A stretch of 64,000 bases of DNA from Euptelea pleiosperma (taxonomy: Eukaryota; Streptophyta; Magnoliopsida; Ranunculales; Eupteleaceae). Shown in pieces: positions 43,085 to 55,600 of this stretch. The stretch spans positions 15,955,702 through 16,019,701 of the forward strand of contig CM068545.1 in NCBI GenBank assembly GCA_035048495.1. The letters run 5' to 3'. Both the position numbers and the translations under genes were made by a program. How positions within the stretch are numbered: position 1 is the first letter of the stretch; the number at the start of each line of letters is the position of its first letter. Under the pieces are notes generated by a model. It was not told the DNA's origin, did no database searches, and saw nothing but the letters and a program-made list of their open reading frames with translations.

Positions 43085-43390
43085 CCCGAGCGATACTTTG
43101 ATACCGACGGCCGTTTCAAAAGTTTGATACATTCTCCTTCCAAAATACCACGTTGCATACTCTTTCAGGCCCACTGACCCATGAACGATTTTCCAACCTC
43201 TTGGTGGATTACACATACACACTAGAATAAGCCTGATCAGTAATTTTATCAATCTGATTTTCGGTGTGTAGGTCCACGGGCCAAACATTCAATTGGATCG
43301 GTGGGCCCTAAATAGTGTGACGCGTGGTATTCTGAGGAAGGATGTATCAAAGTTCTGATGTGGCGGTCCGTATCAAGGTTTTTCCCATCT
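43085..43390. repeat. core MITE immediately upstream of the FLY1-like gene
   Basis: Ends cgatactttgataccgac and ggtccgtatcaaggtttt are inverted. Arms carry caaaataccacgttgcatac / gtgtgacgcgtggtattctg and caggcccactgac / gatcggtgggccc. The core is shortened (agcctgatcagtaatttta). It ends about 300 bp before the FLY1-like start codon. Confidence 0.7.
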
Positions 43391-43693
43391 ACCCATTCAT
43401 CAGCCACTGAGAGAGCTGGAGCGAGAGAAGGACGAAAGAAAAACCCATGAGAAAAAAAAAAAAACTTAATCCGGATGTTTTTTACTTGTTGGTTGTGTTG
43501 GCAATTTGGTTTGGTTTGAATTCAATCGTTCGTTGAGCTCTCCCTATCTCCCGATCTCGTCTCTCCCGGTTGTTAGTTCCCATGGTCTCCCTCCACCTGA
43601 TGCAACCACCTTCTTCGCACGCACAGTCTCCCTTATGGGGTTCAGTTTCATTTGTTTTTCTTCGATTCTTCGATGTTTACAGGAAATTTGTAG
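43391..43693 (+). promoter_or_regulatory. leader/promoter region of the FLY1-like gene
   Basis: An A run at 43450-43463 is followed by T-rich and pyrimidine-rich leader sequence. Upstream ATGs occur (43477, 43580 and 43636). The first opens a frame of about 14 codons and the second one that ends at 43702, overlapping the proposed start. No TATA box could be placed with confidence. Confidence 0.4.
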
Positions 43694-46600
43694 ATGAATT
43701 CTGAATCAGAAACGTGTTCTGAAATGGTCGCTAGGAGGAGAATGTGGACAAAGAGGAAGAAAAGAGGTTCTTCGATATCGGATTTAATTTTTTGTTTCTG
43801 TGTTTTTTCCACTCTGTTTCGGCCGATTTTGGCTCTGAGACCTCTGCGGGAAAGTACTTGGTCATGGGGTGATGAGGTTAGTTTCTCTTTGTTTTATCCG
43901 TCGTAGATATTTCCTGCTAAATTCAGAACTAAATGTTTTAATTGCATACGATTATGTATTTATGTGTTGTTTTGGAGAAAAGTGAAAACCCTCTTTTTTA
44001 GGAATTAGATGTTGTTTTGTGTTCCTGAATCTTAAAAATGTAATTTTGTTTGATTGACTGCTAGTATAGGAGCATGATCCTGTACATCAGAATGCATTAA
44101 ATCAAAAGGAAACGGAGAGACATATTCACTTTTAAATGGTACGACCAAATGTTTTTTCAACTTGTAGCTACCTCAAGTAAAACATATTTAGGTTTAAGTT
44201 CAACACATCCTAGAACTCGTGGAAATAAAAAAACTTCCAAGTCTAAAACCATAAACATGAACTAATCAATGATTCCATGGTTGTAATGGGAAAGAAGAGC
44301 TATCATGGAAAATTATAGAGAGCACTGAAGATGAAGGTAGATGCAGTGTTTCAAAAGAACTAATAGGCCAACTTTACGACCTGTTTTGGTTTGCATTCTT
44401 GAATATTGATTGGCAACAACCAGAGGAAGAAAATACAACATGATAGCCTTGGTATGATTCGACCAGCAGAAAGGAGATTCATAAATGGGGAAGGAACATT
44501 CTATACTATTACAAATGTGCAACATTTGATTTATATGCCAGCTCCTTGCCCCGTAAAGTGGCACAAAAACATTATTTTCAATAATTCCTTTCTTTGTTTA
44601 GCTCAATATGTCTTAACCATCACTTCTTTATATTTTCCCATTCTATCTCCTACCACCAGAATAGGGAAAGGAAAATGATACCATTGTTTGAGATCTTATT
44701 CTTAAGAGTCATAATTTACTAGTTTTAACATTTAGGATCCAATATATACATATTTAGAGGTGGAAATATATTTGTTTTTAACTGTGTTCCAAACTTTCCA
44801 CCACTAGAAAAGGTACGTTGTGATCATATCGTATTTCATGGCTAAGTTTAATTGCAAAAATTGCATTTAGCATGTGTTCCAGCCTAAACTTCATACAGTT
44901 TGGCTTGTCCTTATTGTGATTTTTTTGCAGTGGCTATTTACCAGAAGAGATGAGAATGACCTGGGCCCATATTCTGCTTGGAACATAACAGGAACCTACA
45001 GAGGTTTGTCATTATCCTTTTTATTATTCGAGTTATCTAATTGTTATAGTGGATGCTGAATAGTGAGGTTGTGCTTACTTGTAATTCAGAAAGCTATATA
45101 GTTACAATAAGTTCCCTCTAACTTCTTATCCAGGTCACTTTGTCACCATCCCCATGTTGTTTCTTTTCTTTGCTTAGTTATGATTGTCATCTGAAGCATA
45201 TGTGTGTCTGCTCCAATTGAGTGTTCACTTCACTGTTCACCCAGTATTGTTGTTTTCCATGGCTTTACATAACCAGTTCTAAAATGCAGGGACTTGGAGC
45301 TTCCTAGATTCCATCAATAGCTCTTCCCGGTTTCCAGATTTCGGGAGATCTAATGGCATTTCTGTCTTTGAATTATTGAGTGTTCCGACCAAGATAACTG
45401 GTGTACATTATGTCCAGGTGAGCTGTTGTTTTTTTATTGGTTATGATCATTTAAGAGGTACAGTACCAGTCACTTTAGCTTGTCTTTTCTTCATTCTTCT
45501 GTTAAAGATAGCATACATTAGAAATTTGAATAGGTGAACCTCTGTATTATTTACATAATTAGTTTGATTTGAAGAATAGTTCAGCTGTTATAGAAAAACT
45601 TACATGGTACTTCTGTTGTCAATTAATGAAATAAGTTTGGAGTACGTTTTCTGCACTGCTTTAGTTTCTTATTTTGCAGTAATTTAAGTAGGTTCATTGT
45701 TGCCGTTTATCACTGTTACTTCCTTTTGCTAGACTTCTAGTTGTATCTTGAATTTCTCAGTAGCATATGTTAGCACCAAGGACTAAAATATCATTCCGTC
45801 GTGTTGTCTTAGTAAGCTGACTTAATGAGATGTTTTGACCAAGACAGAATGAAACAATGGAAAAAACACTATATGTATCAATAAGATTTAGCTATTTTTT
45901 AATGCTTAATTAGGGTATAAGTGTTACCACCCCTTGTCTGGGAAGAAGTTTGTCTCCATGGATGTCACTTTTCGGGAAGATAACCCCTTCTTTCTCCCTG
46001 CCTCTCTTCAGGGGGAGAAGCGTAGTGGTGAAGAGAGGTCTTCCTCTTCCAGTGTGCCACTACCTATGGTTCTTCCAACACCCACTTTCCTTGCCGATAT
46101 GACTAACCAAACTCCCACTAAGAGTGACAGTGGTGCTGGTGCTCAGGGGGAGCTTAAAGTCTATACCAGAAGAGGGAAGACCACAACTACTCCATGCCCA
46201 GCCATGACATCCTTGGATCTAGGTAATACCATACCCTTTTAAGTCTTTTGTGCAAGTTACTCTTATTACTGACTTTGTTATTGATGCCGTGCTTCTGTCC
46301 TTCCTATTGCTCTTAAAAAGGGTAAAAGGAGTTGTACTCAAGACCCTCTCAGTAATTTTGTGTCTTATGAGGCCTTGTCTCCCTCCTACAGGTCATTCGT
46401 TACTTTGTTGTCCACCATGCCTATCTCTTTCTATGTGGTGGAAGGATACAATGGTTAACGAAATGAGGGTATTAGAAAATAACAATACCTGGAATCTGGT
46501 TGACTTACCTAGAGGAAAGAAGTTAGTGGGATGCTGATGGATGTATATAATGAAGTACAAGGCAGACGGGTGAATAGAAAGGTACAAGGCGAGATTGGTA

Positions 46601-49600
46601 GCCAAAGGGTACTCTTAGACATATGGCATTGATTACGTGGAGATCTTTGCTCCAGTTGCAAAACTGAACTCCATACGGGTACTCATATCTTTTGCTGTCA
46701 ATCATTCATGGCAGTTGTATCAGCTAGATGTGAAGAATGCATTTCTGCATGGGGATTTAAAAGAAGAAGTGTATATGCTTCTTCCTCTAGGATTCATACC
46801 AACAGGAGGTGATGGAAGAGTTTTCAAGCTGAAGAAGTCCTTGTCTGGACTCAAGTAGTCTCCTAGAGCATGGTTCGAAAGGTTTACACCGGCAATGAAG
46901 AATCTAGGTTATATCCAAAGCCAGGTTGATCATACATTGTTTGTTAAGCCTCATGGAAAGAACACTACTGCCCTTATTGTCTATCTTGAAGTTGCAAAGC
47001 TAAAGAAGTATCTAGGTAGCGTGTTGAGATAAAGGATCTAGGGCTCCTCAAGTACTTTCTAGGCATTGAAATTGCAATATCAAAACAAGGAATCTTCATT
47101 TCTCAAAGAAAGTATGTCCTTGATCTGCTAAAGGATATTGGAAAATTAGGAGCCAGATCAGTGGATACACCATAGAACAGAACCACAAGTTGGGTGAGAC
47201 CACTGGTGAGTTGCTGAAAGACATCGAGAGCTTTCAGAGACTAGTCGGGAGATTGATTTATCTCTCCTTGACCAAACCGGATATTGAATATGTTGTCAGC
47301 GTGCTAAGCCAGTATATGCACTCACTTAGAGACTTTCACCTGGAGTCTGCATACAGTATTTTCAGGTATCTCAAATCCTCTCCTGATACGGGACTTCAGT
47401 TCAGGAAGAATGGTCACATGAGAGTGGAGTAATACACTGATGTAGATTGGGCAGGTGCCAAGGATGACAAAAGATTCACATCAGGGTACTGCACGTTTGT
47501 TAGGGGTAATCTTGTGTCATGGAGAAGTAAGAAGCAACCTGTTGTGGCACGATCCAGTGCAGATGCCGAGTTTAGGGCTATAGCTCATGGCTAGTGTGAA
47601 AATGTTGTGGTTGAAGATCTTGGTGGTTGAACTAGGATTCCCTGTTAATGGCCAGTAAACTTGTACTGTGATAACAAGGCATCAATAAGTTTTGCTCATA
47701 ATCCAGTCCAACGCGATCAAACAAAGCACCTTGAAGGAGACCGGCACTTCATACGTGAAAAGATTGTTATTGGGGAAGTTTGTACTCCCTTTTCGAAGAC
47801 AGAAGAACATGTAGCGGACGTGTTTACAAAGGGGGTTCCTAGTCATCAAATATACAGGCGTCTTAGCAAGATGGGCGTGATAGATATCTACGCACAATCT
47901 TGAGGGGGAGTGTTGTCAGGGTAGTATAGTAATACCATGGTAGTTTGTAAGGGCATACTTGTCAATGTAATGTCTTTTTTACATAAATAACAATTGGAGT
48001 CATGTAGCAAACATACATGCTCTCCTTTTCTCTCTTCTCTTTCCTTCTCTCTTTCTCTTCTATCTTTCAAACCCTTGAATCATCAATCTCTCTATTTCTA
48101 CTGTTAGAACATAAGAAATCGCTCCTCGTGCGACTTAATGCCTTGGTTAATACATTAGCTAACTAATATTTTGACTTCACAGATGAATACAAATATCACC
48201 ATTTTCACCTCTGATGAAGTGGCAATCGACGACAATGTGCTTGGTCCTCTCATGAAAACAGGATTAAAAGCCATTTGGACAACCACTTGATTATCACGAA
48301 ATAGAGGAATAGGGAGATCAACTACGAATCCTGTCTCTTGGAGAAGATTCCCGACCCATGTTAACTTACAAGGAGTGTGAGCCATAGCCTGATACTTAGC
48401 TTCCGCGCTAGATTGAGCCACAACACAAGGTTCCCACCAAGGAATCCTATTAGATGATGAGTTAGCCCAATCAGTGATGCGGGAGCATTCAACCACAATG
48501 GTCTGCCACTACACTGAATCGGTGCCCAGTCAAGCAAGTGAACCCCACGAAGATTTATTAGGATTTTACAATTAGATTTTGTTTCTAATTAGGATTTTAT
48601 TATTGATTAAATTAGTAGTTGACTTGTATTAGGACTTTCTTATTTTAGTTTGATTAGAATTAGGAAAGTTAGGTCAATGAGTTTTATAAATAGGATGTAA
48701 TCCTTGATTTGAGGGGTTGACTTGATTAATGAATTTTCATATTGATTCTCTTTAAGGAACTCTCTTCACGGTGCGAAACCACACTCATCTTTGGTGCGAA
48801 TTCAAGCTATTTCGGTGAGAAGCCGAAGGTCCTTTCACAAATCGTAGGGCAGTCTCTCGTCTTGTGTCAATAAGCATTTACATAGCCCTCAACACGTACA
48901 TGACCATGTGTACGGTATAATAAACCACTGCCAGGAGCTCCTTTAAGATATCCCATAACACAAATTACAACCTCCCAATGTGGGATCCGAGGCTCTTACA
49001 TAAATTGACTTACCATACTAACAACGAAAGATACATCTGGTTTAGTGATGTTGAGGTAATTAAGCTTGCCGACCAGTCTTCGATATCTTCCAGGATTATC
49101 AAACAATTCTTCCTAATCAATAATAAGCTTCACATTAGGATCCATTGGAGTGTTTACCAGTTTACTTCCCACTAAACCAGCCTCCTCAAGTAAATCCAGA
49201 ACATACTTTCATTGAGACAAATTAATTCCATCCGTTGACTGTGCAACTTCAATACCCAAAAGTACTTTAACTATCCAACGTCCTTGGTGTGAAAGTGTTC
49301 GTGAAGAAACTGCTTCAAAATTTTCTATACTTTTTCCTTTCCGTAGGTAAATAAAGTCCATCTAACAAGAATCAAATTACTCTAAAAATGTGAGGCGCCG
49401 TCTTAGCCTTCCCTGAACAGGATTGCTCCCACACATGTAGCGTTCATGATCGGCCTCCTCAACTATGTATCAATCAAAAGGCAAGGCGGCATAGCCCCCA
49501 AACGTTATATGCATACTAATGGGGCAAGTATGCTTCTCATTGTGGTTCACCTTCATATTTCACCTATCAGAATCAGAATCAGAACAGACCAATTACCAGA

Positions 49601-52600
49601 TCCTTCTGGTCAGAGTGCGTAGGAGCGCACGTCCATTTTCTATGCAGGTCATGCGACGCTACTAGCGCGCAACGACTTTCTTTGATAGGCTCGCTTTGCT
49701 TTTGTTGCGAGCTCGCTACCACCCTGCTTATCGTTCCACTTGTGATTCTGGATGTAGTGGAGGATTTCGATAAATGAACTTGAATGCCGCCCCGCCCCCC
49801 CGGGTTCAAACCAATATCATTCGACTTAGTACAGAGGGGTCACCAGACCCTTCACATCACTACTTGTAATCACAATGTTATTAACATAAATAGTCGAAAC
49901 GATCTTCCTAACCTTAGAACTCCTACAGAATACAGAGTGGTTTGATTGACATCTTCACAATCCAAACTGAAGTATAACTTTATTAAACCATCCAAACCAA
50001 TCCCAATGGGATTTTTTCAACCCACATATAGCTTTTCGTAATTTATACACCTTGGAAGATCCCCCCTGAGCAACAAATTCTGGTGGTTTCTCCATATAAA
50101 CCTTATCATCCAAGGTACCATGAATGAATGCATTTTTTTTTTTATGTTTAACGGGTACATGGGCCATTGCGCATTAGCAGCAAGAGAGACGATGACATGA
50201 ACCGAAGATATTTTAGCCACTGGAGAAAATGTCTTAGCATAGTAGATGCCATAAATTTGAAAATAACCTTTGGTAATAAGATGGTCTTAAGCTTGTCCAT
50301 AGATCTATCAGGAAGATATTGATGGTTTACACTTGGCGACAACCCATAGCTTGCTTACCAAGAGGGAGAGAGGTAAGGTCTCAAGTATCGTTGTGATGAA
50401 GAGCATCCATTTTATCTTGTATTACTTTCCTCAAACCAGAATGTTACATAGCATCTTGAAGATTAGTAGGAGCTAATATAGAGGCAGGAGAGGTGAGAAA
50501 CGCGCGAAAAGGAGACAAATGAGTAAGAGAAACAAAATGAGAAATAGGGTGCAAATTGCACACAAGTTTACTTTTATGAAGGGCAATGTGAAGATCTAGT
50601 GAGGGAGACGGATCTGCAAACGTGGAATAAGATGGAGGCACAAGAATAGTCGACGGGTCATAGTCAAGAATTGGTGGATGTGTGGAATGGTGCCGTCGAA
50701 CATAGACCTACAAATCAGAGTTAGAACTAGAAGAGGTGTGGAGCCAGATGTATTAAGAGGAAGAGGATCAGTTAGAGGAAGAGGAATAGAGAATACCTCA
50801 TCATCCTCATGATGGTTCTAATACAAAAAAAGGAACAAATTCAAAAAAGTTGACATCAGCACACACAAATTGTTGGCGAAGAGGACTGTAACATCGATAT
50901 CCTTTTTGGGTACGGGAGTATCCCAAAAAGACACTTGATAGATCGAGGATCAAGTTTGTCTCCACTTGGATCTAAATGATATACAAAGCATACACAACCA
51001 AATAAAAGGAAATTCGAAAAGGTAGAAATCATGACCTATTGTAAATGCTGATTTATATCTTATAAATAAGGAAAGAAAAATAAAAGGAAATCTGAAAGTG
51101 TTGTGCCAAAATCCGTGGAGTGTCAAAATTTGACACGTGTACTTCTCATGTTTGGAAGAATTCATGTAATATTGGGGGGGGGGGTAAGAATGCGATCTTA
51201 ATAAATGTTTTCAAAAGTTTTCCAATAGAATAGGGCTTTAAAATTATTTTTATAATAAGAAACTTATCAATCCTAATGTAGAAGTTAGAAACTATAAGTT
51301 AAATTGCCCTATGTCTCACTTTGATGCAAGTAGGGTTTGTTTGATTTATCTAAAGGGGGTGATTGGTGTTGCTTAATAGCTCCCTCTCGAGCTTACCCAT
51401 TTACTACATGTCCTTGTTCTTGATGCCAAATTGCATGTTCCTCATTTTGGATAAGATCATGAGAGATTTCTCGTGGGATGGGAATTCGGATAACCACAAG
51501 ATTCATTTGGTGAGGTGGGATAGGGTGTGTAAGGCTAAGGACATCGCCGGTTTGGGGATTAAGCATCTCAAATCTTTGAATGCTGCCCTCCTGGGCAAAT
51601 GGTTATAGAGATTTGGGGAGGAGAGGACTAGCCTGTGGAGGATTGTTATGGCGGGCAAATATGGTGTGTCCCTCTACGGATGGAAAAGCCTCGAAGTTAG
51701 AAGCCCTTATGGTTGCAGTGTGTGGAGAGGAATCGTGATGGTGAGCAAAGAATTCGATAAAGGGGTGCGTTTCGAAGTTGGAGCCGGTGATAGAATCAGC
51801 TTTTGGGAAGACACGTGGTGCGGTGATAAGCCACTTAAAGATGATTATCCGGAGTTGTATGCCATCTCGGAAAGGAAAAGAGGGTCTATTCTTGATTGCT
51901 ACAGGGATGAAGGGGAAGCAGGCGGGTGGAAGTTGGGTTTCAGAAGAAACTTGAACGATTGGGAGATCGATCCGCTTTCTAGCCTTTCATCGAGACTGTA
52001 GGATGTCAACCTTAGACCGACGGTGAAGGATAGAAGATTGTGGTCCTGGACTAAGGGAAGATCCTTCACGGTGAGATCCTTTTATGTGGAGCCACAAAGA
52101 TCTGAAGGAACCACCTTTCTAGTTTCCTCGGTTTGGAAATCCAAGACCCCCTCTAAAGTAGCTTTCTTTGCTTGGGAAGCCTCCCTGGATAAGATCCTCA
52201 CCATGGATCACTTGATGGCTAGAGGATTCAACTTGGTGCAATATTGCTGGATGTGCCAATCCAATGGGGAATCAGTGGACTATCTTCTTCCGCATTGTGA
52301 GAAGGCTACGAAGATTTGGAGTGCTTTCTTGTCAGATTTTGGGATGAGTCGGGCAATGTCGGTTTCTCTTATGACTCTCCTTCACAGTTGGAAATCTAAG
52401 GCCTTTTTGTCTAGAGGGAATGTGTTATGGAGAATGACCCCTCTAGCGATCATTTGGGGAATTTGGAAGGAGAGGAACCAGAGAGTCTTTGAAGGCAAGT
52501 ACTCTGATGTGCATTCTATGATCCTTAATATCAAGGGGATGATGTATATGTGGTCAAAGGCGGTCTTGGAGTGTAGGAGATTGTTCTTTGAAGACTTTGT

Positions 52601-55600
52601 TTTCTGGTAGGAGTACATTTGTTCTAGGGAAGGGAGTTGAAGGGAGTCTTGGGCTCGTATTTTTTTTCTTGTCGGGGTTGTGTTTAGGTCATCTCGACCA
52701 ACCTCCCTCGAGCTAGCTGTATCTTTTGGCTTTGGCCCTTTCAATATAATTTTTACTTACCAATAAAAAAGAGTTGTGTTTGATTTGATTTGAACAACAT
52801 CAAAGTGAGTTCCATTGAGCATTCAAAATTAGATACGCACACATGCAGGCAAAATCTGAAAATCCAAAAATAAAGATTCTTTTTGTTTCCATGTTGTGTG
52901 CACCAGGGAGTAATTATTTTCCACGATGCATTTGATGGTGATCATGATGTCGGAGCTGCTCAAATGAGGGTAGAAGGTGTATACATATGGCCTTTTAGAC
53001 AACTTCGAATGGTAGCAAACAGGTAAGCCTCTTGTAAATTCTCTGTAAATGTCAAAATTCCTTAAAATACATTTTCACATTCTATATTTTCTGTACACTT
53101 CTTGATTTTTTTTTATTTTTTTTTTTCATATAGAACTGCTGCTTTTTAGTTTTTCTTTTAATTTTTCTCGTTAACCATGTGTTTTTTCCCCAACCAAAGA
53201 GGTTTTAAATGTCCTCTAAAATATTTTTCCTTGTTATATGTTTCATTCTCATTCTCATATGTTATGAAATGGTTTGTTCTTTTCTTTGCTATGATTGATG
53301 AAGAAATATTACATTTTTCGTTAGCACAAAGTTCTTTAATTTGGACAATTGATGTGAGTGATGGGGTCATTTAATTTGTTGATTTCTTGGATTGATATTG
53401 TTCATATCAAAAAACCCTGTAGCAAGCATGATTGAAAGATGGTCATAGAGTGGCTGGTTTAAGATTTTGATTGGATTGCTGATGTGTTCTTGTCACTGGA
53501 TGAGATCACTGATGGTTCGTCATTCTATAAGTTTCCATTACATATTCAAGGGTATTTATTGGTTCTTGTAGGACTTAGTATTGTTTTTATGCACTGTAAA
53601 GATCTCCTGGACAACTTCTATAATGTTGCTCAAACTAATGAAGAAACATAATCAAGAACCGGAAGAGGTGATTATTTGTTCCCAACATCTCTTCTGCTAG
53701 GTTTTCAGCAAGGTATCAGTGTATTGATACCCCAAATCTCATCTACCCATTGGTTTTGATATTTTCTGACACTACAGTTAATATCAGGTGTTGCTAGCTT
53801 TGATCCAAGTCATTCATTGCTGTGGGACGTCAGGAGACGTTGTACTGATGATAACAACAGTAGAATGATTGGTGTCATCAGATAGTTGAGACGGGCACAG
53901 TAGAACTTGATTCAGAGAATCCTATTGATTTTTTGTCAGATTTTCGAGGATTCTAGTGGGGGTTGGGTAAGGATGACGACCCTCTATGTCTAGAACACTT
54001 ATAGTCATCTATCAGGTCATCCTCTAGAAGACTCCTGTGAGCATGGGTTGAAAAGTTGTAGCTTTTCTGCATGGGGAAGGAAACCCCTCTTGGTTTAGCT
54101 GCATGAGCATGTGAGGGGCCTGCAACCTTTCTATGTTGCTTGATTGGTGATTATGTTGGGACTTTCACTGAGAATCCACTAAAGGTTAGATTTTGTCATT
54201 TTTTAACTGGGTACTACACAAATTCACTCATTTTCTACGTATTGGATGTCTGAGATTAAAATTTCTATCAGATGAATCTCATGCCTAGCATTAGGGTTTG
54301 GTTATAGCTTATTTGACTCTCCAAGAGGGTGATTCATGATTGTCGACCTTAACTGAGAACATCTCCTTGTCAAGTCTTGCACTGAACTGTAGGTTCATTC
54401 ATTGAGGTTTGATCCTCCATTGCTCGTTGAACCATTAAGCTCCAACTCCAAGCATGCTTTTTAATGAGGGTTTCATACCATGTGAAGCAGATTAACCAAG
54501 AGTCTAAGAGAAATCTCTGATTCTCTGTGCCTGTTGGTGGAATCTAAAATAAAAAAAAGGGTAAGTGAGTTTATTCCAATGAACAAAGACTTCTGGACAG
54601 ATTTGACAAGAAATAATTCAAGGGACAACATTTGTTGGTCTCTATATGTGCACACTTTGTCTTTCTTTTTTGTAGTTTTCATGGATGTGCTTAATGGTCT
54701 TTCAGTCTTAATGCTTAGAAAGATTTTGATTTACATTTTTGTTTGAGATGGAAGTTAATAGTTTTTCGATAAGTTTCAAAACTCCATTGTAGTTTTCTTT
54801 TTTGTGTTCACTTTTTTTCTTATTCTCAATTTTCTGGTGCATTATGTGTTGTTATGTTTGCCAAACTTGTCACATATTTATCCCTCAAAATTTGATGCTT
54901 TATGATTTTTGAAGTTGATATGTAGTTTGGTTCACTTTTTTATCCCTCTTTTTTGTGCCATTTTTACATTTACTAATCAAATTGAGATGCCCTCTTATTT
55001 GATCTAATTTTAGATCCAATACAGGCTCAATTTTTTTTCATCCAATCCTTTTATTTTGTAGTCGAAAAGATGGAGAATTAGACCAAGAAGATGACTACAT
55101 TTTATCCAATCCATATCACTTGGTAAGTGAATATTTGCAATTCATTCTACGTATCTTTTATTTACACATTTTTATGATTATTCCATAAATTTCATATTGA
55201 GGTGGTTTCATTATCACATCTTTAGGGCTGTCTATTGGCCATTCAGTCATGGGCTAGTCTTCCGCATCATATTTGGCCTGCATCTGATCCTGCACTGGGA
55301 TCTTTTGGCCCCACTGTTTTCCAAGTCAGGCCCGGGCCAGAATTTTGAGAAGAATCTGAGTTGAGCTCAACCTGGACCAGACTTTTAAAGCTCATCTTGG
55401 GCTGAGATGTTACATATACAATGCCAGGCTGGGCTCGTGATGGTCATGGTTTGGCCTGAATTCAGCCGTTTGACAGCATTAACTGTTTTATGGGTTTTTG
55501 TTTTGGGGATCTGATGGATTTTCACACTGGGCAAGTGGAAGTTTTAATCATCTTCTGAATTATCTTTGGAGACATGGATTTTGAGATTGACTCGTTATAT

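Larger units (their letters stand above)
48155..51020 (-). pseudogene. second Ty1-copia element, antisense, FLY1-like intron 3
   Basis: Read on the - strand from high to low coordinates: integrase end ([15 protein letters not shown] and [13 protein letters not shown] pieces at 50860-50990, with frame changes); a proline/serine linker; reverse transcriptase ([66 protein letters not shown]); then after an interruption [31 protein letters not shown] and [21 protein letters not shown]; then after a second interruption RNase H ([36 protein letters not shown]). Gag, protease and both LTRs were not found. The catalytic aspartate pair of the YVDD box is altered. The two interruptions are listed separately. 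Confidence 0.75.
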
